This document shows, piece after piece, positions 35,805-47,421 of a DNA stretch of 64,000 nucleotides. Below the pieces are notes generated by a model that was not told the origin of the DNA, searched no databases, and saw only the letters and a list, made by a program, of their open reading frames with translations. The position numbers were made by a program, and so were the translations under genes. This DNA is from Terebella lapidaria (taxonomy: Eukaryota; Annelida; Polychaeta; Terebellida; Terebellidae): assembly GCA_949152475.1 (NCBI GenBank), contig OX424564.1, forward strand, positions 28,084,165-28,148,164. Direction: 5' to 3'. Each line of letters starts with the position of its first letter. Position 1 is the first letter of the stretch.

Positions 35805-38330
35805 TAATGTCATATGCACGTACGTTTCTGTTTGAAAAGGAATTCTCTGTGCTGTGACATTCAGCTGTTGTGTATTGTGAAAATGATGTACTCTAGCTCA
35901 AATGTTGTGTTGTATAGTTGAATGTTGCTGGAACAAATCTAACTTACGTTGTCTACACGAAGCATTACAAGGTACAGTTTCTTAACTACAACGAATGCAC
36001 ATATGCGTGATCAATAACCTACCCTTCACTTTCAAGTATACCATCGATATTCATGTCAAATTGATGTGCAAACACGTTTATCTATCACGATTCACTGAAA
36101 ATGCCTTGTGCCGCTTGTCAATGATGCGCTAGGGACAGATCAGCGGATTATTTGTATTGGCAATACCGTCAATGCTCAGCTATCGAGAGCGTTGTACTCA
36201 GGTGTGAGATGTTGTTGTGATTTTGGCTCTATACTACTCTTATTAGAGTGACTGAATTCTCGATGAAGTTTGCGGTTGAGTTTACAATGCCAACTGATAT
36301 GCACGTTAATAATGTGACTGACTATATCATTTTCTTTTGCCCGTGTATTTTCCATGCAGATGATGAAAAGCATGCTATTTTGAACATCAAATTACCACCA
36401 AGTGTCGAGGTAATCCCCAAAACAGGCAATATGTTATTGTTCTGTGATAAGTAATCTATCCATAGTCAAGAAACTGAATCCTAAAACGCTGTCTGCTTCC
36501 TATGTAAGTTACATATGATTGGCGGTGCATATCGTTCAGGATCTGCACGATTATCGACTCGGGTGTTCAATTTCACCATTGGACAAGATTATAGTCATGT
36601 ACAGAACCTACAGAACAATTTTCAGCGTAATCCATTACCAAATTGCAGAGTAGTATTCAGTCCAGTGTGGTTTGATATCTAAAGACGTAGAATCAATCCC
36701 CAGTATTAAGTATTCCGAGCGAACAAAACATAGTCCGCTTTCCAAACTCATAGTCCGGGAAGAAAGATTATCAGGCATTCGAAGTGAGAGAAAACAAAAC
36801 TGACAGGGAAACTCATGAGCCCCCAAAAATGGCCATTACAAGAATCACTTGTAATTGAAAGTTCAACCATTCCCTGTGTACTGTAAGATTAATTGCCTTT
36901 CCAAGAAACATCAATACAGTATTTCAAAAATGATTCTCATCTCATATACAGAGATGCTTTGCAATTTGTTCCGCATTGCTTGTGTAAACGAATATTGGCC
37001 TAGACTGCAAAAACGATAAAAACTTGTCTCGAAATGAATGCATATTTATGTTTAAGTTATTGAAGTACGCTAGCATGTGGTGGATTCAAAGGTCAACTCA
37101 AATATAATTATATTGTGATCGTTTTTTTTCTGCTTGTGTACCAGACGTCCTTTTCTATTCAATTCTGAAAACCTTTCCACATGTTGTTCATTAGGTGTTC
37201 CAAGAATTGAATGGAAACCAAATTATAATAGCTCAATAAAGCCTGGAGACCAATGAGGCGTCCCATGACAATTCCTCTGTATATTTTTCGTCGTCCTTTG
37301 AAGAGTATAATGTCGTCGTCCTTTGAAGAATATAATGTCACGCCTATGTTCTGTGGATGCTAATTGATTTGTGCTATTGATATATCACGCTGTGTGTAAA
37401 CCCATCAAACAGGGGCAATCGCCAAAGGCTGAGTGTGAATCGTAAATATCGACTACATGAGCCACCAAGGTGAAAAACTTTGCTGTCCTCAAACACTACA
37501 CGTGAAAACAGAAAACAATGCGAGTTTATCAGTAACTCGAGGTCACCTTCAATGTATCCCTTATTCCACAAATCATTTTACTGATAAACATCCACTTGCA
37601 ATTCTGTGTATTGGACACGTGCAGGAAATATTCTTTTGAACTTCCTAGTAAAGAGGAAAATACAATGCAAAAGACGACAAATTTATTACCTCAAGGCCAT
37701 ACATACAAGTGTGGTTGCTTATAAGATTTGAATATGTTTCAGTATCGAATGGTGTTAAAATACATGTATTTAAACCTGGTGTACCGCTTTCGTGACTGAC
37801 ATTAAATATAGATAAATGACAAAATTCAAGCTTCAGCCAGTCCTTTATGGCGAGTCACAGCCTCGTTCGATTCCTTTCATGGACACATCAAATAGCGAAA
37901 TGCCACTCAGGGTGGAAGACTACAATAACAGTGAATTACGTAACTCAACACACGTCCCCCTGCTAAGTTTCTAAATATATCACGAAGTACCTATCCTGGT
38001 GCATTTCAGTTATTGACATTTAACACACTCTGTCTCCCTTGAATTCGCCCCGGGTACGAGAGGCATTAGGTGCTTGATATTGATCTCATCTCTTAAATGG
38101 ACACAGGGTAATCGCACATTTGATTGTTTTGGGACTGATCCATTTATAAAACATTCTCATTTTTATCGCTACATACCACGGAGAGCATGGCAAATCAATG
38201 CTGGAGTATGACAAGAAAGGTATTGTGCAGTGTTGAGTTTGAGCATTCAACTTGAGACACATAACTAGAATACCAGGTAGCAATAATATTAATATTATGG
38301 AGATGTATATAACACGCAGCATAATTGCAA
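35805..38330. repeat. Multi-kilobase duplicated block, copy 2
   Basis: Collinear with 25.8-29.1 kb minus the 1.1-kb transposon (empty site at about 36235) and minus the 393-bp MITE. Sequence is diverged by small indels throughout, including a local duplication of TATAATGTC(G/A)-CGTCGTCCTTTGAAGA at about 37285-37340. No conserved frame. Confidence 0.62.
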
Positions 38331-38359
38331 CATCGACCTGGCAGTTTTAAACAGTTTAT

Positions 38360-38860
38360 TGTCCGGGATGGAAATGCAGTTCAAATTTCAAGAGAGGAGT
38401 CTCCTGCATTCCATAAACATTGATTATTTCTATTCTCTATAATAGCTGTACATTTTCAGGCACATTGGCTTCGGTGTTGTAAGAAACACATATTGAGAGA
38501 AAGAACAAAGGATGGTGATAAATATGAGCGAAGTTATAAATAAGAGGTTTTAATTTTTTTCATCAAGCTACTAAGAAGCTTCTAATATTTTTCATCAAGC
38601 TACTAAGAAGCATATCGTGAAAGACAGAATACGAGGAGTTATTTTAGAAAATAAGTAATCTGATGCCTAAATAGCATCGGGGTTACACAAATAAAGTTGG
38701 TCATGACAATGAACAATGAGGCTACAATGAAAATGGTATCAAACCTCAAGTCAAAATATCGGGTGAATGGTGAGTCAATTGGTACTTCAATGGAAGAAAA
38801 GACATCTGGACACGTCACCATCAGCCGATTTACGAAATAACCCGTGTCTCTTGTAAATGA
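38360..38860 (+). pseudogene. Decayed module copy with 'ESIGTS' frame
   Basis: It aligns with 30200-30650. The residual frame at about 38725-38830 reads NLKSKYRVNGESIGTSMEEK, ISRFTK and then a stop. There is a local 35-bp duplication of TTTTTCATCAAGCTACTAAG (38556 and 38588). Confidence 0.4.
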
Positions 38861-38998
38861 ACCGGTACTTATGGTATCTCCATAGGATCAAGTTTGACCA
38901 TGTCACTGTCCTCCTGAGCATGACGATTATATCGAATGACTATTTGATGGGAGAAGGGATTTGACAGTTCAATATTGGATTGGATTTCATCATGTATG

Positions 38999-39562
38999 TA
39001 CGGAGCCTCTGAGAGGACATGGAAGAAATATTTTTAGCACATTGTTATTGCGTTCCCTCGCAATATTATTGCGTTCCCTCGCAATATTATCGCGTTGAAC
39101 TTCCCTCGCATTCCGGATCGCGTTCCCTCGCGATCTTATTGCGTTCCCTCGCAATCCGGATCGAGTTCCCTCACAATCCAGATCGCGTTCCCTCGTGATA
39201 TTATCGCGTTCCCTCGCGATATTATCGCGTTCCCTCACGATCTTATTGCGTTCCCTCGCATTGTGCTGACGCCAATGACTTCTGAGAAGGTTATTCTACA
39301 AGATCGCGAGGGAACGCGATCCGGAATGCGAGGGAACGCAATAAGATCGCGAGGGAACACGATAATATTGCGAGGGAAAGCGATCTGGATTGCGAGGGAA
39401 CGCGATACGGATTGCGAGGGAACGCAATAAGATCGAGAGGGAACGCGATCCGGATTGCGAGGGAACGCGATAATATTGCGAGGGAACGCAATATCATTGC
39501 GAGGGAACGCAATAACCATATGTCAAAAAATATTTCTTCCATGTCCTTTCAGCGGCTCCGTA
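38999..39562. mobile_element. Foldback transposon, TACGGAGCC ends, 6-bp TSD
   Basis: Ends TACGGAGCC / GGCTCCGTA are flanked by TGTATG on both sides (38993-38998 and 39563-39568). The terminal about 60 bp (with GGACATGGAAGAAATATTTTT) are inverted repeats. Inside, each arm is a tandem array of about 20-bp GCGTTCCCTCGC-rich units, in opposite orientation in the two arms, around a unique centre at about 39264-39300. Open frames made of repeated RERDNIA-like peptides are by-products of the array. A second member lies at 55174-55891. Six-bp duplications suggest IS3EU or Dada type, unproven. No transposase. Confidence 0.85.
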
Positions 39563-39739
39563 TGTATGGCTTGAGTCACACGGTACAAAAGTTGTTTATT
39601 TGCAATGTTGAAGGTCAAAATGAACGGTTCCTCAGAAATAGAGAGACCTCGGGTATATGGTGTTTGGAGATGGAATAAATATCACAACATCTTCGAGTTA
39701 TCATTGAATATATTTGATACAAATTTCCACAAATAACTA

Positions 39740-40080
39740 ATGCAAGTTACGACATGTAGTCGGGCATGTACGGGGGGTCCCTTTGCACCCCCCCCCCCCA
39801 TGATCCTCCAAAACCAACTTTTTTCTCAAGGTTTTTTAATACTAATAAACATTACATATGTCTCCGGTTGCGCATCCATTGCAAAAATTGGTTTTCGGGC
39901 CATTTTTCAAAATGGCCGCCCCGCGAAATCTCGAATTTTGAGATTGCTTCACTTTAAGCTGCATAGGTCTACAAAATAAAATGTTTGTTACCTTTTGCTG
40001 CTCATTGTAGGGGCCTTATACATTGTACATGAGAAAACAGTGGTTAAATGAACATTTATAATATGAATATGTCCATAAAT
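39740..40080. other. Repeat-like non-coding DNA with C12 tract
   Basis: C12 at 39788-39799. An AAAATGGCCGCC word occurs near 39909, as in the following tandem units and at 35308. No gene. Confidence 0.4.
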
Positions 40081-40412
40081 CCAAGATGGCCGCCAAATTT
40101 AGATAATTTTTCACTAAAATGTCCATAACTTCGGACTGAGTCAACCTAGGATGTTCATTTTGGGGTCTATACCTAGGTTTTCATATACAGGGAATCCATT
40201 TAGACCAAAATAAATACAATCAAGCTATTTCTTTTGATGCATGCATCCAAGATGGCCGCCAAATTTAGATAAGTTTTCACTAAAATGTCCATAACTTCGG
40301 ACTGAGTCAACCTAGGATGTTCATTTTGGGGTCTATATCTAGGTTTTCATATAGAGGGAATCCATTCAGACCAAAATAAATACAATCAAGCTATTTCTTT
40401 TGATGCATGTAC
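40081..40412. repeat. Two tandem 166-bp units
   Basis: Units 40081-40246 and 40247-40412 start CCAAGATGGCCGCCAAATTT, are nearly identical and end in TTTGATGCATG. CCAAGATGGCCGCC is close to the YY1 core (AAGATGGCGGC), but the G/C order differs. Confidence 0.85.
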
Positions 40413-41000
40413 ACCTGCACACATGGTACACGCTACACATTCATTTAGATATCTCTCGAAAATAGCCCCTTGACACCCCTATGGTCTCAATTGTGGATCT
40501 TGCTTGAATATTTTTGATAGAGACTTTTACTGATTTGCAATCCCAATAAATCCTTGAACAAATAGAGCTTGATTTGATTAGTTTTGTTAATAACAGAAAT
40601 CCAAGATGCCTGCTAAACACACCCCGAAAATTCAAGTTCGTAACTAATTGTGCTATAAAGATGTGTGATACTTACTTTCAAGGGTATTTTGGTATGTAGA
40701 TTCCATTTTTGGTGTTATTCCAGCTATATAATATCAATTTAAGATGATAACAGCATCTCATTGAGATGGAAAGCAAATAAAAACATATTGTTATTTGAAT
40801 TTATTCATACACTTATGCATTACGCATTACTCACCAACATGCTTGGGATACTTTTTATATCACAAACAGAGAACAATAGTGTAGAATATCTTCATTGGCT
40901 ATCTTAACACATGAACATGATGGAACATGGTACTATGATATTGGTACTGCTATATTGGCTGAATTGACATATTAACTGATGATGTCTTCACCATTGCCCT
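40413..41000. other. No gene seen
   Basis: AT-rich, with one further CCAAGATGCC-like word near 40600. No frame of interest. Confidence 0.4.
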
Positions 41001-41226
41001 GCATTCTCTTGCAGTACAACAACGTTGTCTTGAGCTGTCCGACATCATACCACTCAACATCCTCTATCTCAGTTCTGGAAAATTCTACATCACTTTTGCC
41101 ACAATAGTCCCATTCATTGATCTAGTCTCATTCATTGATCTAGACACACCTTCGTGGGGCTGAACAGTTGTAATGCAAGTGATGTCGGACAGCTCAAGAC
41201 AACGTTGTTGTACTGCAAGAGAATGC
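41001..41226. mobile_element. Perfect 47-bp inverted repeat, ~226-bp element
   Basis: The left arm 41001-41047 (GCATTCTCTTGCAGTACAAC, through CTTGAGCTGTCCGACATCA) and the right arm 41180-41226 are exact reverse complements. The loop is 132 bp and holds a 20-bp tandem duplication (TC(T/C)CATTCATTGATCTAG). It could be a MITE or a long-hairpin transcript source. No obvious target duplication was found. Confidence 0.85.
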
Positions 41227-41626
41227 CAGATTGATGATTCCCATGTGCATCGCTTGTTCATGTAATATATATCGCATATGCAACATATCGATATCTCATT
41301 AGAGTAAAGCAATGATAAGTGTATTCCCAAGACTCATCATTTATTTTACTTCGGCATATTTATTCACTGTTTGTCATATCATTTGTATGTTTCTCGCATT
41401 CTGGTCACGTCGTCTGCTGCGTGGTATGAATGTTGGTGAATGCGTGTGAGTAATTTTATTGATGGACGACATTATGCAACCCAGGGGAGAGTGTAATAGG
41501 TAGATATTTTAAACTTTATTAGCTTATCAAGTGTTTGGCACTAACAAAACTAGAGTGATAAACTTCTGGAGCGGGGTCTAGAATTATAGAGTCACACATT
41601 ATGATGACCCACCAACTTCAGTGAAA

Positions 41627-42215
41627 ATGCTAAGGATGTTATAGAAGTGGACATACTGCTCACACTCATGAGTTTATTTCCAGCCATATGCTACTTAGAA
41701 TCAATTCACACAAATGCAAGTCTGTCGAGTTCTGGTAATGTGAGCCTTCAATATATATGTGGAATAAGACGTGAACGTGACACGAATAATCCTGATCCAA
41801 TATAGAAGACATTAGTACAATAAACTCTGTGATGAATGGATTGTACCGACGGACCGGACATGAGATTTGTTTTCAGGGACACAAATATCGGTGTCTCCCC
41901 ACCCACATTATGAAGACTCACGATGCTCAATCGAAATGTCAATAATGTTGTAAAAGGTGGCTATATACTCACACAATTGCGTTTACTTTCACACATATGC
42001 TACGTCGAATCGATTCTGACAATTATGTCAAAAAGGAATGAAATGAAAAATACCTGGATTTTTTTTCAGAGTAAAATACCTAATTGCCAAAGATTTAGTT
42101 ATTCACGTCGTTAACAGGTCCTTTCAAAATACCAGGTGCAAAATGATTAAGATTCCAAAACTCGAGAGAAGTATTCACGGAAAACCAGACGCCCTCAACA
42201 CCAGAGGAATTTTGA
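41627..42215 (+). pseudogene. Decayed 'MRFV-TN' module copy with downstream part
   Basis: 41627-41716 and 41905-42005 both resemble the GATGTTATAAAAGTGGACAT stretch at 53048, so the module is partly doubled here. 41745-41900 carries the landmark ending ATGAGATTTGTTTTCAGGGAC. 42090-42210 is open as FQNTRCKMIKIPKLE, matching VQNTSCKVIRFHSW at about 53190. Frame changes prevent a continuous product. Confidence 0.42.
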
Positions 42216-42442
42216 CAGATCGATAAAAATGTCAAGGATTCTTGTTTTATTTTAGACATTGGTGAACCCATCACCAGTCGTATTTCTAGATGATTCAAGC
42301 ATGTGCCTATCTATGGGGGTATCGTCATCATTTATTGGGGTTATCTTTAGTTAAAATGTATACGCTAAAGGACAAGCTCTTGTTTGTAAAATATAAAACG
42401 TCACTGAAATACCTGTTCATAAATATCGAATGATCCGGCCTA

Positions 42443-42751
42443 TTGAAGTTGTTTAAAGTTGGGTGGAGGGTGATTTCTCTAAACAGATACACTCGGATTC
42501 GTACATCCTTTTCAAACCAATTGGAAGATGAAAATTGGCGAACTCACACACAACGATCCAAGACGAAAATTTTATACAGTGATACGTTACATGGATGGGA
42601 TTCGTCAACCGGCCGTCATTTTCAAGAAAAAAAAATTGCTACCGCGTCATGTGTCTACCACAGATGTGGCCCGGATATCAGTGGATCATTTGATCTCGAA
42701 AATGGGTCTACTTATCAGTGCGTGTTTTCGGAGAATTCATTGGTAGAATAA
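42443..42751 (+). CDS. Open exon-like frame downstream of the module
   Basis: A 102-codon frame that includes HRCGPDISGSFDLENGSTYQ and CVFSENSLVE at the end, with a Cys-x-Cys spacing reminiscent of a small extracellular domain. The alternative frame 42528-42746 overlaps it and is equally open, so the choice is uncertain. The stretch AACTCACACACA(A/-)NGATCCAAGACG recurs at about 53668, the matching place after the 53-kb module. That links it to the same duplicated unit. No family is recognised. Confidence 0.33.
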   Translation: MKLFKVGWRVISLNRYTRIRTSFSNQLEDENWRTHTQRSKTKILYSDTLHGWDSSTGRHFQEKKIATASCVYHRCGPDISGSFDLENGSTYQCVFSENSLVE

Positions 42752-42864
42752 TTATGTGCTTGCTATGGTCAAATTTCATCTCTGAGGTGGCTTCATATAC
42801 ATGTATACACAGTGTAGCCTGCATCATTGTGCTTATAGTCAAATCCACGGGATATTGAAATCCA

Positions 42865-43090
42865 CCTGAGTTCTCCTCTCAAGATAGTTTTCGTCTGGAG
42901 CCGAGCTCTGCCCCCTCTTCAGCTAATTTTTTGCCTCCAGCTAGTTCTGCTCTCCAGTGTAGTTCAGTTCTCAATTCCAACTGAGCTCTCGCAATCAAAG
43001 TGTAGTTCTCATCTCCATCTGAGTTCTTGGCTTAACTACAGTTCTCCTTTCCAGAGTAGTTCTCTCCTCCAGCCGAGTTCTCCGTGGTTC
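42865..43090. repeat. Degenerate ~20-bp tandem repeat (GAGTTCTC...CTCCAG)
   Basis: About ten diverged copies of a GAGTTCTCNTCTCCAGC-like unit, strongly pyrimidine-biased on this strand. It ends abruptly at CCGAGTTCTCCGTGG. No frame is kept across units. Confidence 0.7.
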
Positions 43091-43188
43091 GTCGCAAAGC
43101 TGCGCAAACTCTGCAACGCATTTTATGCAATAAACACGTGCACTAATAGAAAAGAATATCACCTTTTAGCTTATCATTTTCATTACTC

Positions 43189-43253
43189 ATGGTTACGCTG
43201 CGTAACCATACCACACCCCAGTTGCTGTACTGATGGTTACGGTGCGTAACCAT
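43189..43253. repeat. Two 21-bp palindromes, ATGGTTACG-type
   Basis: 43189-43209 and 43233-43253 are each ATGGTTACG(C/G) + T + GCGTAACCAT, palindromes with a single central base (the first perfect, the second with one mismatch), spaced 44 bp start to start. They could be a paired binding site for a dimeric factor or the remains of a small hairpin array. Confidence 0.8.
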
Positions 43254-43259
43254 AACTTT

Positions 43260-45725
43260 GAAAACCAATAGATGTATACTGTAGGTAACTGTCGACTGAT
43301 TGTATTTAATGTTATATACACCCGAGAATGTACCTACACGCTAAACTAGCACATACATATTGCCACCGATTTAAATTTAAAAGCTTAATTGTCTGTTTAG
43401 TTAACTGAATCATTAACCTGCAATTAACCTCGTGAAGTCACAAGTACCGATTACAATGGGTCGGACTACAGACAATTTTGACTAAAACTAATTAAGATAT
43501 TGACATGCTGAAAACACTATCAAAACCCACGAGATTCACTTCATCACAAGTTAAAAAGACTACAAGCACTCAAGTAAAATGTATTGGGTAGAAAAGTAGA
43601 AATGGATACCGACCAACAGACAAATTCATATTCCAAGACCGAATCCATGGCCGAATTTTCCAAGATCATTGTGAGTAGTCAAATCCGAGTGATACTAAAG
43701 TATCAAAACCAAAGCCATATGATTTTCATCACAAATTCGAAAAGGCTGTAAGATAAAAAAAAATGGAAACAGCAATCTGTTTGGTCGCTAGAATTCTTTC
43801 TTGTTTCCATGGTAACCAATGGCATGGGGTTGAAAAAAATACTACATATAAATAGCACACGATAATATGACTTTATTTTCACACATAAATTGTTTCACTG
43901 ATCTTCAACTCTATTGTCAAAACATGTACGTAAATGTTGCACACATTTTCTTATGGACTATAATACGCAGTTAAGTTACATCTTGATTTACATCTTGATT
44001 TTTTCGATAATGACATATTTTCACAGACCGTCGATTCAAAGGCAACAAAATGTATACACATGACAGAGGTACATAGGAGAATCTTATGCATTTTGAGAAA
44101 AAATGTAAGAATAGATTTGAAGAAAATGTCTGCCAAAGACAAAAATCATCGTTTCTTTCAAAAACAAAAAAGTCATTTTGACCTTCCAAGGTCATTCAAG
44201 GTCAAATTTAAAGTCATTGCTCACAATACACGATATATATGATTTCCCGTTTGAATGTGCCAATACTCAGGATCATTATAGATCAATAATACATTCTCAC
44301 ACGTGTTATGTATTAAAAAGTCACACAATTAGCATCAATCAGAGATTTGTTTGAAATTCATGATCTAGTAGTTATCCATTTTAATCATTCCTAATGTGTA
44401 TATTGTCCCACATATACATGTTTCTGATTTTATCGTCATTGCAAAGATACTTAAAGCATTGCGTGTGATTGCTAATATCACTCAACAACACAGGCGAACT
44501 ATCGGTAATCGGTCGATATATGTTACGAACATGTGTTCTTAAACATGCTATAGGATCGAACACTTCATACTACGTGTGTTAAAAGTGTGCGAGTTTCCAA
44601 TAATCATTGGTCCAATTGGATACAATTACATTGACCTTGGCAATAAGAGGACTTGTATGGGAGAATTATATGCCCCCCGGTACCAAAATATTGGAAACTA
44701 CTGGAGCCTATACAAAACTAACCTTTTTCTGTCCACAGGGAAAACTAATTCCATATTGAACGATAGTCGGGGTTCGGGATTAAAAAAATACATGACTGGT
44801 GTGTTTGTATGATTTTATACTTACTGTTCGTTGCATAATATAGCGTGGTATGTAGCAATAAGAATTCCCGTTCGGTTTAACCCAAAAAAGGTCTGAACAT
44901 AATAATAAACTTATCCGAACATTGACAACGCTACACTGAGTAGAGCCTCACAAGAGTGAGAGGAAAGGGACGAGTCATTCATCGAATCATCAATTTTGAA
45001 TTATATTCTCAACACAGTTGATGTTGCACTTTGAATTGAGTGCATTTTGAATAGACCCAACCTAATATCTCGAAATTAGTCAACTTCTAAAAAGATGTTG
45101 AATAAACATTCATCATGTTCCATACATACTTCATGCCTGATGAACTTCTTGGTCATACAGCCATACAAAATGTTCACTTTTTGTTATGACGTAATGCTTA
45201 CATAGTAACGTAATGCTTACATAAATCGATTGTCGAGTGCATCCATTGTCTTGGGCTCATTGGAGACCATAGAAGGCTGGTAAACGCATAGAAATGTATA
45301 TAGATTGATGGCACTGGAGTGCACATTCATAACAGCAATGAGACAGTAGCTCTCTTTCATTAGCCAATATGTGTACAAGTAAACAAATTCCCATCTGGAA
45401 AATTATGTATCAGACGAAATACAGTTCATTACCTAGTGTTGACCCCAAAATCATTCCTATGGCATTTGTGGTATTTACGGATGTGGGTTGCCTATCCTTT
45501 CCGGTTTATTCCACCAGATCAACAATAACAAATATGGTGTGAACGCTGTCTATATCTGTTAACGCCGGTGTGGATTTCGATAGAATTGTGTGATTATGCT
45601 TCGTGAATAATTCAACAATCATTCATTTTTTCTCCTGATGATATCAAACGATTTGGTGTGTGAGTATACCTCCATTTATGAAAGCTGGTTAAATTGTACT
45701 GAGATATTGGGATAAGAGAGTCCGA
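43260..45725. other. No gene seen
   Basis: AT-rich. 43970-44230 contains GACCTTCCAAGGTCA(T)TCAAGG, a relative of the TGACCT repeats. A duplicated TACATCTTGATT and duplicated GTAATGCTTACATA (about 45189/45204) are also present. Frames are short and unsupported. Confidence 0.4.
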
Positions 45726-45732
45726 ACTCCGT

Positions 45733-46212
45733 TTGGTGATATAACATTTATTTGATGTTGATTACATATATGCAGTACGTGTACGCCTGATATAATGATA
45801 TACCACACAGGTAGGATAATAAGAAACGAAGAAGGTTGAAAAGTTTGTTTTAGGCGATACAACGTACTGCACCAAAAATTATCTTAGCTTAAAGAAGCTA
45901 AAAACAGAAATGATAGTTTCAAGAGTGAATTCAAAGCGTACGTGGGATACATGGATATACTGTAGTTGTACAATATACGTTTAGATGGGAATGATTAAAC
46001 GTGATGACTGACAAGTAATAACATAATAAATGGGATACATTAACGAACAATACCAGATGTGTGATATAGCAGGAAACAAAGACATGACTAAACAACTAAG
46101 ATAATACACACGTATACCAGTCATGATACAATACACTCGAAATAAATGAGGTTTTGGTTGAATTACAGATATCAAAAATGTGATATACAATTTTATGTTA
46201 TATCACCAAAGT
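45733..46212. mobile_element. MITE-like element beside the retrotransposon
   Basis: TTTGGTGATATAACAT at 45733-45748 is repeated inverted at about 46197-46212, framing 480 bp of AT-rich non-coding DNA. It ends about 75 bp from the retrotransposon's recombinase stop codon, so it may mark or lie close to that element's 3' terminus. Target duplication not seen. Confidence 0.5.
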
Positions 46213-46288
46213 GTGGAAAACAGAAAACGCCACACGGCTACGCCGCCCACACTGAGGACGATCGGAAACTTAGACTCCCTGATTGGAA

Positions 46289-47256
46289 TCACCACCGGAT
46301 ATACCGCAAATACGCATCAGAGTTCCAACGTCCTAAGCTACGAATAGCAGTTGATGACATGCTCAATTTTGTGGCATGGGTTGCCCCCCCCCCCTATTCT
46401 GAAGCTGTGAGTGGAAAAAGATTTGGGATCATGACCTGAAGACACCAAGCAGTGTTTCAGTGCCTCAGAAATAGCATGTGGTGAGATGGACGCATGATCA
46501 GGGAATGTGAAAAGAGGGCCAGGCCTAGAGCCTGTGTAAGTGCGCGGACTGGGCACAAAATGTGAGGAAGTTGTTCATGTAATGTGATTAGGGAGGAATG
46601 GTTTGAATGTTTGTAAGAGTGGACAGTAATGTCATATCTTGGTGGTTGGTCCATAAGAACGACATGATTGTATTGAAGGGTATGGTGTGAGGAAGTCTCT
46701 CCATTTCACTCACTCGACAGAGGCCAAAAAAGGCACTGAGGAATAAGGAATGATACAATGATTTGTGATAGTGCGAGAGATTTTGGGAAGAGATAGATGT
46801 AATTATATCCACAAGGATATCGGGAGTGATAGGGCTAGTTGGTGTAGTCTGAGGTTTGGTTCTCTTAAGCCCAGCCAGAGCTTTCTGCACCATGAACGAC
46901 TGAGCAGGATCATTGAAGTTGTTAATCTTGTGATAGTATGAGATGGCTGACACGAACGTGTTGACTGTGTTATACGAGTATTTTTTAGAGAGATGAGCTA
47001 CAAACAGAGCTATCGTATCGATAGAAGCAGGGAATGCAATGAGGCGATATTGGGAGGTGAAATCGATGAAGTATTTCCACGCCCTGGAATATACTTGCTG
47101 TGTTGACGATACCATAGACGAGTCTAGTAAAGTTTTCAGATGGGTTTGAAGTTCTCGGGTAGGTGAGCGACAGGGACTGGTGTTGGGGAATGGTCTGCCT
47201 GAGGGTATTCCTGTCGAAATGCCTGAAACGAGAGCGAGACAACATGTCACTGGCAT
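46289..47256 (-). pseudogene. Tyrosine recombinase (integrase), frameshifted
   Basis: This catalyses strand exchange of the retrotransposon's DNA circle. The N-terminal SAM-like core (LLDSSMVSSTQQVYSRAWKY, FVAHLS) is followed by the first catalytic Arg at about residue 181 (GLCRVSEM). A frame change near 46655 leads into MDQPPRYDITVHSY, and a second near 46530 into GSRPGPLFTF. HxxR is present as THSFRIG, then a C11 tract (46384-46394) shifts the frame. The last frame reads SLGRWNSDAYLRYIRW, giving the catalytic Tyr, and stops at 46289. So R-HxxR-Y are all present in separate frames. The homopolymer shift could be an assembly error, but the other two look like true decay. The frame upstream of 47256 overlaps the RNase H end. 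Confidence 0.85.
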
Positions 47257-47299
47257 TGTTTTGTTTTCCCGGAATATGCTGACTGCAGAAAGTGATGTT
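46985..47299 (-). pseudogene. RNase H C-terminal part, separated by an insertion
   Basis: Immediately after the 122-bp insertion the minus strand resumes with NITFCSQHIPGKQNNASDML, the usual end of the RNase H domain in this RT class (HIPGxxN followed by a catalytic Asp). Joining LKAMSL before the insertion to this residue keeps normal spacing, so the insertion is a clean interruption. Beyond about residue 35 this frame is a shadow of the recombinase frame. Confidence 0.8.
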
Positions 47300-47421
47300 A
47301 ATGTAAGTATCTATTACCACCAATACAGTGAGATTTTAATGATGCCAATAACAAACGAAAAATACAATATTTTGCAATGGAAACAAAGCCCGACCAAATA
47401 GTTTATTCAAAGACACACTGG
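47300..47421. mobile_element. 122-bp short repeat inserted in RNase H
   Basis: Read on the plus strand it begins AATGTAAGTATC and ends GACACACTGG. It interrupts RNase H exactly between codons with no obvious extra residues. The same sequence, with the same two ends, lies inverted at 56099-56224, and diverged relatives are near 11459 and 13165. No coding capacity, no inverted ends. The end carries GTAAGT, a consensus splice donor, on the strand opposite to the retrotransposon. Confidence 0.75.

Noticed and set aside
38990..39678. Five open frames with repeated RERDNIA / SLAIL-type peptides as a coding gene
   Set aside because: They arise in several frames on both strands from a ~20-bp period within the foldback element arms.
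47300..47421. Ordinary spliceosomal intron of the retrotransposon
   Set aside because: On the element's strand the exact ends are CC...TT, and using nearby GT/AG adds residues or shifts frame. The same unit exists elsewhere with the same ends, so a mobile repeat is a better fit.
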